The translations under genes and the position numbers were made by a program. 64,000 bases of DNA from Rhypophila decipiens (lineage: Eukaryota; Ascomycota; Sordariomycetes; Sordariales; Naviculisporaceae): positions 62,001 to 126,000 of the forward strand of contig MU858094.1 in NCBI GenBank assembly GCA_033297075.1, written 5' to 3'. Below the pieces are notes generated by a model, which saw nothing but the letters and a program-made list of their open reading frames with translations, did no database searches and was not told the origin of the DNA. Below, piece by piece: positions 12,645 to 24,136 of the stretch. Position 1 is the first letter of the stretch. Each line of letters opens with the position of its first letter.

Positions 12645-13660
12645 ATGGACGAGAAGAGGGTTCGTGACATGTCACCCATCCGCCTCGGCCGAGCTACCAG
12701 CCGCCGCCAGCTCCCGACGACGATACTCGCCGTCACCCTCATCACCATGAGTCTCTACGCCTGGTCTCATCTCGCCGGGCTCACGCAGCTTGCGACAGGC
12801 CACCAATGGCAGCAGCCTGTTCAGCCCGTGGTGAACATGAACACGCTGGTTCCTCTTGAGGCGCATATCATGAGCAAATGTGGGGATGCAAAGGTACGGA
12901 TAGGGGACCCGGACCGGCTGGCCTGAGAGAGCTTAGAACTAACTGACTTGCCACTCGCTACTAGGACTGCCTCAAGCACATGGTTCTCCCCGCGATGCAG
13001 CGAGTCTACGACAAGGTCAACTTTACCTTGTCGTTTATCGGAACGTATGTCATACCGAACCACCTACATTGGCCCCTCGACTCCGGGAACTAACAGCCTC
13101 CCTAGACCAACCGAGAACGACGGAGTAGCGTGTAGACACGGGCCAGAGGAGTGTATGTTTATGGTTCTCGAAAATCCCTAGTCTCTTTCAACTATACTAA
13201 CTTGGCCTCTTCTAGGCCTCGGAAACATCATCGAACTCTGCGCCCAGAAACTCTACCCCGATCCCAAGACCTACCTCGGCTTCACCATGTGCCTCACAAA
13301 AGACTACGATATGATCCCACAGCGAAGTCTAGTAGAGGACTGTGCCCTCGAGCACGCGATCGATTTTGACAAGCTCAACGAATGCGCCACCAAAGACGAC
13401 GGTGCCTTTGGGATGGGTATGCTCCGCGGCAGCGTAAAACGAAGCTCCGATGTAGGCACACTCAATCTACCATCTACCAACTTCACCCAGTCTAAATACT
13501 GACTCAAACCCTCCAGGCCGGCGTGACAAAAAGCTGCACAGTCCGTCTCGACGAAAAAATCTACTGCGTCCGGGACAACAGCGAGTGGAAGGACTGCCCC
13601 TCCGGCGCGGGGGTTAACGACCTAGTCATTGCGGTGGAGAAACTGTACCGCCGCTCTTGA
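12645..13660 (+). CDS. GILT-like thiol reductase (gamma-interferon-inducible lysosomal thiol reductase family)
   Basis: GILT proteins are thioredoxin-fold disulfide reductases of the secretory and lysosomal system; the fungal members are uncharacterised. There are five exons: 12645-12893, 12965-13044, 13106-13152, 13216-13451 and 13517-13660 (stop included), giving 251 residues. All four introns have clean GT..AG borders and frames join exactly. Residues about 25-45 (TTILAVTLITMSLYAWSHLA) form one hydrophobic signal-anchor, so a type II membrane or cleaved secreted protein is expected. The family core is PLEAHIMSKCGDAKDCLKHM, NFTLSFIGTPTENDGVACRH, GPEECLGNIIELCAQ, TYLGFTMCLTKDYDMIP and DKLNECATKDDGAFGMGMLR. 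The usual CxxC site is replaced by C-GDAKD-C spacing. The last 35 bp overlap the end of the decapping enzyme gene on the other strand. Confidence 0.88.
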
Positions 13661-14684
13661 GCGGCCCAAAAACATCATTCCACAAGTCACTAGCCTCCCC
13701 CAGCGTATAACATAATGTAATAGAGTCCATGCCCTTCTCCTCGTCTCCGCCCATGGCCTCGAGCGTCTCGATGATACTCTCCAGCCCGATAGCCTTGCCC
13801 GTCGCCTGTGTGGCGCCCGCCTCGAGGGCTACATGCACAATGTGGATATGGAAATGGTGGTACGTCGGCTGGTAGTGCACGTATAGCTTGAGCTGGTCTT
13901 GTTCGATGCTTGGGTAGATTTTGGTAGTAGCCTCGAGGAACTTGGTCTTCATGTGTCTAAGCCAGGGAATATGCTTTTTTCGAAGGTCACGCAAACTCCA
14001 AATGTCGCGCCTCTCGACCAGCCCGAGGAGGTGTAAAGCGTCGAGGGTCTTGCGGTCCCAGTTTAGATCGGGCAGGAGGAGAAATCCCTCTTGGTTTGGG
14101 GCGTCGGGGTTGTATGGGGTCCGGTAGATGACATCCTCTACTTCCTTGAGACCCTCGATGATGTTGTAGACCCAGTTTAGACGGCCTGCTGAGCGCTGGG
14201 CGAGCATGTAGGGGCGGACATGGTCGTGATAGATGGCGGGCGTTTCTGTGACGAGACGGACGCCTTGTTTGGAGTATTTTTTGACGTGCTTTTCTGTGCA
14301 GGGGTATATCAGGTTTATCTTTAGGTCGGAGAAGGAGTCGTCGTCGTTGTTTGGGGGGTTTATTGAGCCGCTGCTGGCTAGGTACCAGTGGTAGATGTCG
14401 TTTGCTCCGAGGTTTTTTATGGAACGCAGGCTGGTGGGGGCTTGGTTGAAGTAGTCGGTTGAGGTTGGGAAGGGGGCCCGCTCGAGGATCAGGAGGGCTG
14501 GTTGGGAGTCGATTGTGCCGTATAAGGAGGTCCGTCGTCCGGCTTGGTCTTTGGAGTGTTAGACAGCTGGGATGTGATGGAGAAATGTACACGGATACCG
14601 AGTAGGAAACGCACCTTGATTGAGAAGACGTTCGAATTTGAACGTGGGCACGAGGGCCTCCGCATCAGCCTTGACGTCTGTCAT
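13626..14684 (-). CDS. DCS1: Scavenger mRNA-decapping enzyme DcpS/Dcs1
   Basis: DcpS hydrolyses the m7GpppN cap left after 3'-5' mRNA decay, in the nucleus and cytoplasm. Exon 1 is 14684-14615 (MTDVKADAEALVPTFKFERL) and exon 2 is 14548-13626, giving 330 residues. The intron has a GTGCGT donor, a CTAAC branch and an AAG acceptor. The N-terminal swapped domain has ERAPFPTSTDYF and GANDIYHWYLASSG. The C-terminal HIT domain carries the histidine triad in PTYHHFHIHIVHVALEAG, with the nucleophile the central His of HFHIH. Before it come EVEDVIYRTPYN and EGFLLLPDLNWDRKTLDALH. The length is typical. The gene converges on the GILT-like gene with overlapping coding ends, so antisense pairing of the two mRNAs is built in. 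Confidence 0.95.
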
Positions 14685-15351
14685 TGTTGTGTGGGATTTC
14701 TTGTACAAGGTGAGAGTGAGTGGTTGGAGCTCGAGTGAGGCTCAAGACTTGAGTAAGTGAAAGGTTGCCCCGCATTCAGCCCACCAAGCCAAGAGCTGTT
14801 ATGGGTCACTCCTTGCATGTTTACAGGGGATCTGTAACGATACCATCCGCTCCATGTTTAATTGCTAGCATGATACCCTTCCGCCGAAACAATATATCTT
14901 TGTAGCTATCTAGCCAGCTTTACTACAAGGAAATCATTCAACACCTGTAGAAGTTCTATTTATCGTAGAATATTGTATTCACTGCAGTATTTGTTATTAT
15001 GGGGTGAAATCTTGGGATTTTGGTTTCAGCCCTTACAAGTGCCAAGCTAACAAGCCAACGAGCGGAGTCATGTATTGTATTGTACATACCGTATAGCACT
15101 GCATGTCCTTTTTTCCATATCCATCCTTCCGACTCTCACTCAACCGTCTTTCTGTTGCCTGGGCCCCAACGGCAGGAAGAGCCTTCTACCGCACTAAGCA
15201 GCGGTAGGTGCAGCACTGCCGCTGGGCCATAATAAATGGCCTGCGCTCTCCCTTGCTCGGTCGCTTAGCCTCCATAGAGACAATCTACGATTTCACCTTT
15301 CACACTTTCTACATACATCACTCTCAAATACAGTCAACCAACTTCTCAAAA
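14685..15351. other. Divergent intergenic region (DCS1 / 2EXR-type gene)
   Basis: This 667-bp stretch holds two promoters. The part at 14850-15010 is AT-rich. A CT-rich stretch before 15350 (TTTCACACTTTCTACATAC and following) looks like the 5'UTR of the plus-strand gene. Confidence 0.5.
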
Positions 15352-16880
15352 ATGGATGGCACCGTCAACTTGGGTGAGCCCGGCTACATCGTCGAAAAGG
15401 AAAAAAATGGATGCCCTGATAAAGACCTGGTCCCCAGAGTCCATAAACCAACAACTCTCCTCCCCCATATTCTCCCGCCTGCCCGCAGAAATGCGGGACG
15501 CAATCTTCAACTTCGCCCTCATCGACACAGCCGTCCCCCACCCGGAGTTTACAAAATACAACCTCCAAGTCCGCCACGGCAAAGACGCAGTCTCCAAGCC
15601 CCATCCGAAACCAGAAAAGGAAATCCCCCTCACTCACTCATGGCTCCATCCAGACATCCCCGGACCAAGCCACGTCCTCGGCCTATCTCTCCTCTCAACC
15701 TGCCGAAGAATCTACCTCGAAACCAGAGAACTCCCCATGAGAAACAAGCAAAACAAGCAAATCCACGCCTTCAAATACTGGCGCTGGCCGGGAGGCGCTT
15801 ACCCCCCACTGGGTAAAACCCTTCCTCTACTCTGAATTGGGGCCATCGGGCCCGATCCCCGCAGAGGCAGATGAACTCCTCTTGCGGAACTGGGATCGAG
15901 GCCGACCAGTCCGTTCCCTCCGGGTATTTGCCTCGCCCGGCCATATGGACGAGACTTTTCCAAAAGACATAGTCAATCTGTCTAAATCGTGCGGGTACCA
16001 AGTTATGGAAAGACTGCATACATTGCATTTGACGCTCAGATCGAGTAACTGGGCGGCGATAGACATGCCGCAGCAGGACTTCAGTTTTGATCCATATAAT
16101 TGGGTCTTTAAGCCGTTTGCTCTAGCAGACGCGTTACTTCTCATGCCGGCGCTGAGAAGATTGGTTATCGACTTTGAGACGGAGCTTGACCGTTTCGAGG
16201 CAATGGAAAGGTACATCGAGGAGAATGTCAAGGAGTGGCAGTTTTTGGTCTTGTCTAACCCGCCGCCGACGGTTTTCAAGGTCCAGGGCGACAACGGGAA
16301 GGAAATTAAATGGTATTGGAAGCCAGGGAAGTATTTTCTTGATGTTGGGGCGAAACAAACAAGAGCATATCAGATGGTCGACCCTTTCTCATGTTACGTG
16401 AATGACGGGCACACTAGCATTCCGCTTTCTTCTCTGAGACCCGAGGAGGAGCCGGTCGAATGGGCCTCCCACCCGCCGCCTCCTTCTCTGGCGGCAGATA
16501 TAAAAGGCGACAACGGCGAGCCGGTCAAATGGGGCTGGTTAAAGCTCAACCTGACGAAAAACCCGGTCGAGATGAGGAGTTATGCGTCGCCGTTGCCGGG
16601 GCATTGGGAAGGGCCGGGCTTTCTCCGCCCCCTGCGCGTGCTTGACGCGGAGGGGCAGCTGGTGCTGATACCACAGGAAGAGGAAGAGGTGGAGGATATG
16701 AGGCTGGTTTCGTACAGGCTGGAGTGGACTTTTAGGACGGGTGTGCCCGGGGAGCATGTTCCTGCCAAGCTGTGGTGCTGTGATGCTGATGGGCGGTATG
16801 AAGAGCCGCCTGAGGAGCTTCCAGTGCCTCAGGGTTATGTCCATTACAATTGGCAACATGATGATGATGATGACCTGTAA
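15352..16880 (+). CDS. Hypothetical protein with F-box-like/2EXR-type N-terminus
   Basis: Function unknown; the N-terminus SPIFSRLPAEMRDAIFNFAL with LSLLSTCRRIYLETRELPM is the pattern of the large fungal 2EXR/F-box-like group, usually annotated as hypothetical. My model has exon 1 at 15352-15373, exon 2 at 15438-15812 and exon 3 at 15865-16880, giving 470 residues. Intron 1 (64 nt, donor GTGAGC, branch CTGAT, acceptor CCCAG) is good and gives MDGTVNLESINQQLSSP. Intron 2 (52 nt, donor GTAAAA, weak branch) restores the frame. The alternative is one extra C in the C6 tract at 15802-15807, whose removal would read YPHWVKPFLYSELGPSG without a second intron. The C-terminal part is Trp- and Pro-rich with two GDNG(K/E) segments and ends in a run of Asp. 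Without intron 1 the start would be ATG 15356 or 15407. Confidence 0.6.
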
Positions 16881-17304
16881 CGGAAATCATCTACCTATTC
16901 TCTGCGTGGGGATTCTGTGACGGGCAGGCAAGCTGATAAAGACCCAAGGTACCTACCTACCTAGCCAGTCACTCGGGAGGTATATAGGAACCTGGCAGGA
17001 GTTGAGGCCACAGAGAACAGTGTGATATTCAACATGGCTCACTACATCCCTTGATACAAAAGATTATAAAGTACTGTCCAGTCAGCAAGACCAATCTATT
17101 ACTATAAGGACATGAGTCATTTGTCCGATGAAATATCTTACTCAAAGTATGTAATAAAAACCAAAACAAAAATAGTTGTTTTGTTTCGAGTTACCTCCCC
17201 CGCTGGTGTTACCTATTAACGACCGGGGCGAAAGGGTATAATCTATCTAGCCATATAGATAAGTTCATCCCGGTTGATAATAGGCAATACCGACGGCGGA
17301 GGGA
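16881..17304. other. Intergenic region with TACCTA motifs
   Basis: This is the 3' flank of the 2EXR-type gene and of the tRNA. It contains ACCTACCTACCTAG near 16950. The tRNA has no T4 terminator directly after its 3' end; the first T5 run on the minus strand is more than 100 bp away. Confidence 0.5.
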
Positions 17305-17419
17305 TGGATACACCCGGGATCGAACCGGGGACCGTTCACATTAGCAAACTCCGTATTCCGTACTCGACGGGAGTATGTATGCATGCAAAGCGAAAATCAT
17401 ACCACTAGACCATGTACCC
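17305..17419 (-). tRNA. tRNA-Ala(UGC) with a 43-nt intron
   Basis: The minus strand folds as a full cloverleaf. The acceptor GGGTACA (17419-17413) pairs with TGTATCC (17312-17306) and A73 lies at 17305. The D arm starts GTCTAGTGGTA, the anticodon stem is TTCGC/GTGAA, and the T arm is CCCGG, loop TTCGATC, CCGGG. The loop reads TTTGCA, then an intron at 17383-17341 in the canonical place after position 37, then T38. Anticodon TGC, the G3-U70 wobble pair and A73 are all alanine identity features. The intron can form its own hairpin (ACTCCCGT with ACGGAGT). The D arm resembles fungal tRNA-Pro, which I considered, but a proline anticodon would need GG at positions 35-36. Confidence 0.85.
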
Positions 17420-18435
17420 TATTTTATCTGATGGGAGGAAGGTAGGAAAGTTTAAGCTTATATGTTCGAGTCGCAGATAGTGCTTACTTGTCGGGTATCA
17501 TGTAACTGTAAAACCTAAAATCCCCAAGTAACAGTAGCTTTTTTCTTCATTTTGAAATATGTAGATGGATTTTCCTTGGCCTATTTATATGCAATCATCA
17601 AGTAACCCGTAGTACGAGTCTTAAATGGTAAGAGTGGAAAAAGATGAACAAGCATATGATATCCCACCCCGGTACAGAAGGACAGAGGGAGCATGAGAGC
17701 TTAACAGCAACATGACATGACACGCTTCGCTTGAGATGTAAAAGAAAACTGTAAACGGACCAGAATACAAGAACCAAGCCAGATATGAAGAAAGAAACAC
17801 GGTCCCATGAATTAAAACCAAGACGCTAATATATAAATAAGAAAAATCCGAGTGTTCCATAAATCGAGCCCCCTTGGCCTTAGATTGTCATCCATATCCT
17901 GCCCATACCCGAAGTGGGATCAATTGGATGACCGGTTCTCGTCCGGAGCCAATGAATCGGCTGGTATCCAAAAGGCCTTTCCCATCCCTTCCTCGAGGGA
18001 AATCTTCAATCCAAAACTTTCCAAAATCTGTCACCATCAGGAAGGGACACTGGGACCCTCCTGAATAGGTCCTCGTGCCCCGAACAATGTCCCACACTCA
18101 ACGCGGCACGACGACTTTAGTGACCATCGTAATCGAGAAGCTGCTTGCTAGTGGCCCGTATAGCCTCGAGCCTGAGCCTCGCCAGCACAGACGTGGAGCC
18201 CACCTGGCGGACACCGGATGCCCGGCTTAGCTGACAACATTGATCGTCCACAGCTGAGCCTGGCAGGGGCTCCGAGATGGGCGTGGGGTAATCATCATAC
18301 CCAGTGGCCCAAATAGGCGCAAGAGCAACATTCGTTCAAACTGCCAACAAGTCTGGCTCAGGTCCACGACGACCCTTGACGTCAGACAAGAAATCATCAG
18401 TAAGCCTTGCAAATTCTGGCATAATCCTCGCTCAA
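17420..18435. other. Intergenic region, no gene recognised
   Basis: About 1 kb lies between the tRNA 5' side and the 3' end of the next minus-strand gene. It is AT-rich to 17850. Frames are short, and no repeat was seen. Confidence 0.5.
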
Positions 18436-19878
18436 TCAACCCCTCATCCTCCTCGTGCTCTTGAATACCAATTTCGGAATGTCATTATCATAATCCATGT
18501 CCTCCAGACCCTCATCCACCTCCAAAACATTGGTATTCGAAGCAGCAGCAGCGGCCACAGGAGGCGAGGCTGGCGTAGTAGACGCACCTTTCATTGCCGC
18601 CGCCTCCTTGGCGGCAACCCGAGCCGGGGAGGGGCTTGCTGCCCCTGCCCCCGGCTTTCGCATGCTCTGGGGGCGATAACTCCGCCCCTTGCAGGCTTCC
18701 TCGGCCGCCTTGAGTGCTTCGGGCTCTTCTTTTCTCACCCGCGCCATTTCCTTGTCGGCAATGTCCTTGGTTTCGCCCAGACGCCGCTGGATGTTGGACA
18801 CTTCCTCGGCGCAGTCGCCGTCCCTGAGGAACTGATGGGCGGCATGTTCGCACATGCTCTGGACATACTCCAGCCCCTTGTCCAGCTCGTCGTAGATGTC
18901 TGGGGGATCGTTGGTGTTTTGGGCGCCGTTTGGACGGCCATAGCTTCGAGGCCCGCCGGGGCGCATGTAGATACCGCGGCCGGCTGATGCCTGTGTCAAG
19001 AGGAGGTTCTGGGTACGCGCCATGCTGGGCGGCATCCGCCGTGTGCTTGCGAAACGGAGCGCAGAAAGGTCCTCATCACCGTCGGTTCCGTTGCCCACCT
19101 CGATGGCCTTGCTGTCTACCGCTATGGGGCCTGCCGCCGCAGCTGCTGCTCCTGACCTGGTATTTGCGGCCATGGTTGCCGAGGTGGCCGCTGCGGCTCC
19201 TGGAATGTCGACCTCGTCCTTGTCCTCGTCATCTTCTTCGCTTTCAGTCTCGGGCATCTCCATCTCGGCAAGCCGCTTGATCTGCGCCACCTTGGCGGCC
19301 ATCTTGGCCTTGCGCATCATGTTTCGGCTTGCGCTGACAAACTTGACCAGCTCCTCGAAAAAGCTTTGCACATAACTGTCGTAGTAGACAATGATCATGC
19401 TTCGTGTGCGGTACTTGGGCGCCTGGTTCTCTGCGCTCACGACCGAATCAGTGCGTTGACGTTTTCGCAATGTCGCTCGTGCCCGCGCTTGTCCGGCTGC
19501 TATCATCTGGTTCGTCTGGCGTTGGATCGCAGAGGGCGATTGCGACTCGGCTGGACTCGAAGGCGCGCCATTTTTTGCAGTCTTGGTGTTCTCGCCTTGT
19601 GTCGTATCGATGGCAGCCGGTTGAGGGGCACATTCAGGCTGAGGTGTGATCTCTCGAGGATGCGCCGCTGGCTCGCCGGGCGGTTTGAGCGATTCCGTCG
19701 AGCCCTTGTTGCGGACTGACTTGGTGATGGAGGGCGTGGACCCGTTGCGGCCAGAAGATGACCGATTCTCGGTAAGTCGCGCGAGCTCCAGCTGCCGCTG
19801 TTCTATTTTCCCATTGAGCTCGTCCAGCTTCTGTTGCCAGTCTGGGATGTTATTAACGAGGTTTGTGAGTGCCTCCAT
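18436..19878 (-). CDS. Conserved-looking fungal protein of unknown function, coiled-coil and Ala-rich
   Basis: I do not recognise a named family. From ATG 19878 (MEALTNLVNNIPDWQQKLDE) the protein has 480 residues. The frame is open to an ATG at 20121, but those extra 81 residues look like translated 5'UTR. Residues 1-36 form a short coiled coil (LDELNGKIEQRQLELARLTE). A Ser/Pro-rich linker follows, then the most conserved-looking block, YRTRSMIIVYYDSYVQSFFE with ELVKFVSASRNMMRKAKMAA and a basic helix. Next come an acidic stretch (ESEEDDEDKDEVDIP), an Ala-rich linker, FASTRRMPPSMARTQ, a helical segment with Cys and His (YVQSMCEHAAHQFLRDGDC) and a charged tail ending LVFKSTRRMRG. No membrane segments. 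FASTRRM and FKSTRRM are two similar short motifs. Nuclear location is a guess from composition. Confidence 0.78.
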   Translation of the reverse strand: MEALTNLVNNIPDWQQKLDELNGKIEQRQLELARLTENRSSSGRNGSTPSITKSVRNKGSTESLKPPGEPAAHPREITPQPECAPQPAAIDTTQGENTKTAKNGAPSSPAESQSPSAIQRQTNQMIAAGQARARATLRKRQRTDSVVSAENQAPKYRTRSMIIVYYDSYVQSFFEELVKFVSASRNMMRKAKMAAKVAQIKRLAEMEMPETESEEDDEDKDEVDIPGAAAATSATMAANTRSGAAAAAAGPIAVDSKAIEVGNGTDGDEDLSALRFASTRRMPPSMARTQNLLLTQASAGRGIYMRPGGPRSYGRPNGAQNTNDPPDIYDELDKGLEYVQSMCEHAAHQFLRDGDCAEEVSNIQRRLGETKDIADKEMARVRKEEPEALKAAEEACKGRSYRPQSMRKPGAGAASPSPARVAAKEAAAMKGASTTPASPPVAAAAASNTNVLEVDEGLEDMDYDNDIPKLVFKSTRRMRG

Positions 19879-22800
19879 TGCCAAGTCCTCCTCTTCTTCC
19901 CCTGGTCTCGGTTTCCTAGAGAGAGCCGTCTTGGGCAAAATAAGCGCGTCGCTAGGCTCTCCGGACCTAACGCGACGACGAACTATTTCCTCCAGATAAT
20001 GACAATGCGAACCAGTCCAGACCCGAGGTCGAACAACGTGGATGTTGTGTATGAGGAGCCAGGGAATTATATGGCCCGTCGCATGGAATCGGTTCCGTAC
20101 CACGCATGTAAAACTAACCAAAATCAGAAGCCAGCTATATGTAGCGGGAGGAGAGATGAGGATCGGAGATCGGAGACGTCGGGTATCTTGATTCCACTCA
20201 AACTACTGCCAGCATAGTCGAAAAGGAAGGTGGTGCAAAAAAAAAGAAGAGCAATGGTGTCTCGCGGTCGAATTAGTGTCCGTCGGGTTCAACAAGACAG
20301 GTCGCGGTTCTCGATGCTGGTCTCTTGAGCCGTGGAACAAGAGACGGGAGAAAGGTGTGGTTGGTGATGGCAGAGTACGAGTAATACAGCTTAATATGAT
20401 GTGTCCAAAAGGCGGGAAAATAGCTGCAAAGAGGCCGAGTGATTAAGTATGCAGAATGGAAGGTCGGGGAAAGGATGCCGCATTCAACAGGTCTCATCCA
20501 AATAGAGTGGCGTGGCCTTGTACTACACTAGTATATACATAAAAGCGTGGGCGGACAAGCAACAAGAAAAGCTCGAGGTGGGATGGATGGACGCCGAAAT
20601 GGGCCCTAGTGCGGTGCTGGTGCTGTACCGTAAACGGGTCAGCAGCTGGGCCAAGCCAAAACTCCAAATTTCAACTGTTAAAGGTCTCGCGGGTTTTGAT
20701 CCGCGGCCGGGGGGTGGAGGGTGATTTGCGGATTTAGGGATTTAGGGATTGGTTGGGCGACGGGTCCAGGGGCCCAAGCCCGTCGAGGGATTGGTTCTGC
20801 GTCGTCCTAGTGGAGTTTGACCTGTTGCTTCGCCCAAACGGTTCCCTGCTTCAACCATTTCCACGTACACGTAATAACAGATTTCGATCTTGCCGGCACA
20901 ATACACAAATGTACCTGCCAAGTGCCAAAACTCAACGAATAAAAGATCGCCCAGCTCTAGACGAGTCGAGAGAATTAGTCAATTGACGAATGAGAACAAG
21001 ATCGCCGGCTTGAGGTGAAGCTCTCGGTCCTTCTTTGTTTCTTCGTTTCGAGACTGGAGGGGACGGGCAGAAGAGCAAGCTCAGGTGACGGGATAAAGAA
21101 AAGCAATGAGATACGCGAATGTTTCGGTCGGGGCAATCATCGCATGACGCTCATCGCGGGAAGAATACGTATTTCAGTGTAGTAGAAAATGGAAAGGACT
21201 GTGCATGAGAATGTTTTCATTGCGCATCCTCCGCCCCTCCTTGAGCAATACATAGCAAGCGTGGTCAATACGTAAACAGGTATGGATACTGACATTATTT
21301 GTATTTACAGTCTGATGCTGATTGCCATATTGTACCTAGCGCAAGGTATACATGCAATATTACACATAAGATTCGTGATCTTTCCTCTCCGTATTGTAAT
21401 GTATCCCATTGTCTCAAAGCGACAGTCTATATATACTGGCCAAGAGTCTTGGACGATGGTGATATTATTTGCGCTCTCCGCCGCGGCGGGCGATGTTGGT
21501 TGCCCCTAGCCTTGGGTCACTCCACCGGGGCTGAGAAGAAAAGAATGAAATAGCAATGCCAACTGTTTTACGTGCGAAGCAAGTGCCGGTTAATACTGCA
21601 TTGTATATTCATGCCAAGTTGCCCCTGTCCATCTCTGCCAGAGGGAAGAGCTGGCCGTCGACGATGTGATCATGTAAGGTTTCGGGGTATCTCAGTTAAA
21701 GAGCCCTAGCGCTGCAGGTGCGGGAATGGCCCCCTTCCCGTCGAGCCACCCGCACCTCCTTCAGCGAGTTGAGCCCGTGCTGGTAATTACACAGATTACG
21801 CGGGGGTCAACAATCTGGTGGGGGAAATGTCTGTGGTTTGTAATCGTACCGTACGTGGGTGATCCTACTCTGAGAAACCAACCGATGGTTTTGGTGATCT
21901 TGCACGAATTGTCCTCGGAATCCTCTTTTTGCTTCATTCTGATCCACCGCAAATGTATAAGTCACTTATTATGTCGATCTTTTTGCGCTCATCATGATTA
22001 ATTTATTCGTTTGACCGGGGGCTCTGAGACTTGACATTTGCAAGAATTGGGAACTTTGCTGGACGAAAAGAGGTGTCTGCATCGGCTTTACATTGTCCAG
22101 GAACCAACCATATTTGCGGCCTCGTCGCTTGTGCCGCGACTGATCTGGTTGGTGCCCAACGTCCCCGGCTGAATAGGAACACGGCTGCAGCTTTCATCAA
22201 CGAGAGCCTTGTCTGCGTGGACCGCCGACTGGCACCGGAAGTTTATTTCATCCGTCTTGTTTGTTGCTCCGTGTTTCCTGTCCGGAACTCTCCACGAAGT
22301 TCGTGACCAACAACCACACTGCATAGGGGTCACAGACCGATGTGGCATCTTGCTTGCTCGTGCTCCCACGATAGATGAAGGGCCGAAGAGGAAGCTCGCT
22401 CTGTCATCCAGGCATCGATTGATGTTATTAACTTCCCCATAGGACCTACAGATCGGTATGGAATCAGCTCATGTGATCGACATAACAGCGCTCGGAGATA
22501 ATAGCTAGGGTTAGGTTTGTAACCCTGGCGTTGCGACCTTTGCAGAGGAGCGTGCAGTCAACCCACATATGGAATTTCGGTCTAGAAACCAGGACACTAC
22601 ATCTCCTGCTAGGCTTCTAGATTCCTCTCTCTGTGAGAGGTCAAGACAGAAGCCTCAAAGCTGCAATACCACTGTCTCGCACGGACGAGAAAGCTCACAT
22701 GTTCAACGGCGGCGGTTAATGAGTTCACCCGCAGCAGAGCAACAGCGCTTGACCGTCTTTCGGTTTGCGGTTGAATCTCTCTACGGAATACTTCCGTCGG

Positions 22801-24117
22801 GGGCCAAATGGAAACCACTACCGATGGGCTTTCACACAACAGAGCAGCCCTGGCACTCCGACGCAACTGTCCACGGGCCGAGAGGAAATATATGATATCG
22901 TCATGTTCTCCGTCCATGTCTTATCTTGGCAACTGCAATCATCCTGGACGAAAGACGGATTAATTCGCGCAGCACAAGGTATGAAACAAACTTACTTTGA
23001 CCTCGATCGTCAGATTCTTGTACAGCATTGAAGCTTTATTTTAGGGCAAGACGGTGATGATCTTCATCCGCCCTCATAAAGTGCCAGAAGTAAAGGGGTT
23101 GAGGGGCAGAGTAAATCTTTACCCCGCCTCGATCAAGACGTGACGTGGCGGACTGTTTCAACACTTCGTACGGAGTACATGCAGTACTGTATCGATTCTC
23201 CCATTCAGAGCGTATTCATACGCCACAGCGGGATGAAATGCCTCGAGTCACATGGTCTTTCTCTTCATCAACATGATCGGCTTCTTCCGCATTGGCAAGT
23301 CTGAGATCTCATCTTCACAGCGGGGCCGACCGATACACTCGGCCCTACCTATAATTTAATATCCACGCAAGCAAGATGCCTGGCAGTGGCAGGAAATGGA
23401 TGGCTATAGCTGCGGTGTCAGTCGACCTGCATCATGAAACCGTTGACCGCTCATCTCCCAACACTACCATCAACGGCGGTTATTCATCTTTTCGTGATCT
23501 CGTCGGGGCGGGAGGAAGAGCCCTGCAGAATTCTTGGACCATCAGTTTTTGTCAACCCATGCTTTGATATTGAACCCTCTAACACACTTCCCAGAGAGGA
23601 AATCTGCACCGAAGAACGAGCCATACTGCTGACAGACAGAATCATAACCCGAATCTGAGGTGCATCGACAAGAGATCAGATGGTGCCATGTCAAAATGCG
23701 CCACGACATATCAACCAACAAGGATGCCTACACCACATCATCAAGTACATACTACCCCAGAGAGCTGTTACACTGTACAAAGAATGGAGGCTCAATCAGG
23801 TTTCCTCATCTTGTTTCGTTATGCTTTCGAGCTTTCATCCCGCCCATCTAACCCGTACGTAGTTTCATTTCCATCTTTAGAATATCCAAAGTAACCCTCT
23901 CCCATCAACCCCTGTCCCTCCAAGAGTCCACCACCCGCAGCGGTCATTCCGCTTCACTGTCCATCTTTCTCTTTGTTGTGTGACTTCGATGGGGGGAATT
24001 TTCTGAACGATTATCCATAAGGCTTTGGGACGGCTCAGATTCATTAATATTTTATATTGAAGGAGGACGTCATTCACACTGAGACAAACCTACCTCCGAC
24101 GACTTTCGGATATCATG

Positions 24118-24136
24118 AATGATTGATTGATTGATA
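24118..24136. repeat. TGAT/ATTG tetranucleotide microsatellite
   Basis: About four copies of GATT in a row inside the desert. Very short; listed for completeness. Confidence 0.7.

Noticed and set aside
17305..17419. tRNA-Pro assignment
   Set aside because: The D arm fits, but the loop reads TTTGCA, giving anticodon TGC; G3-U70 and A73 also argue for alanine.
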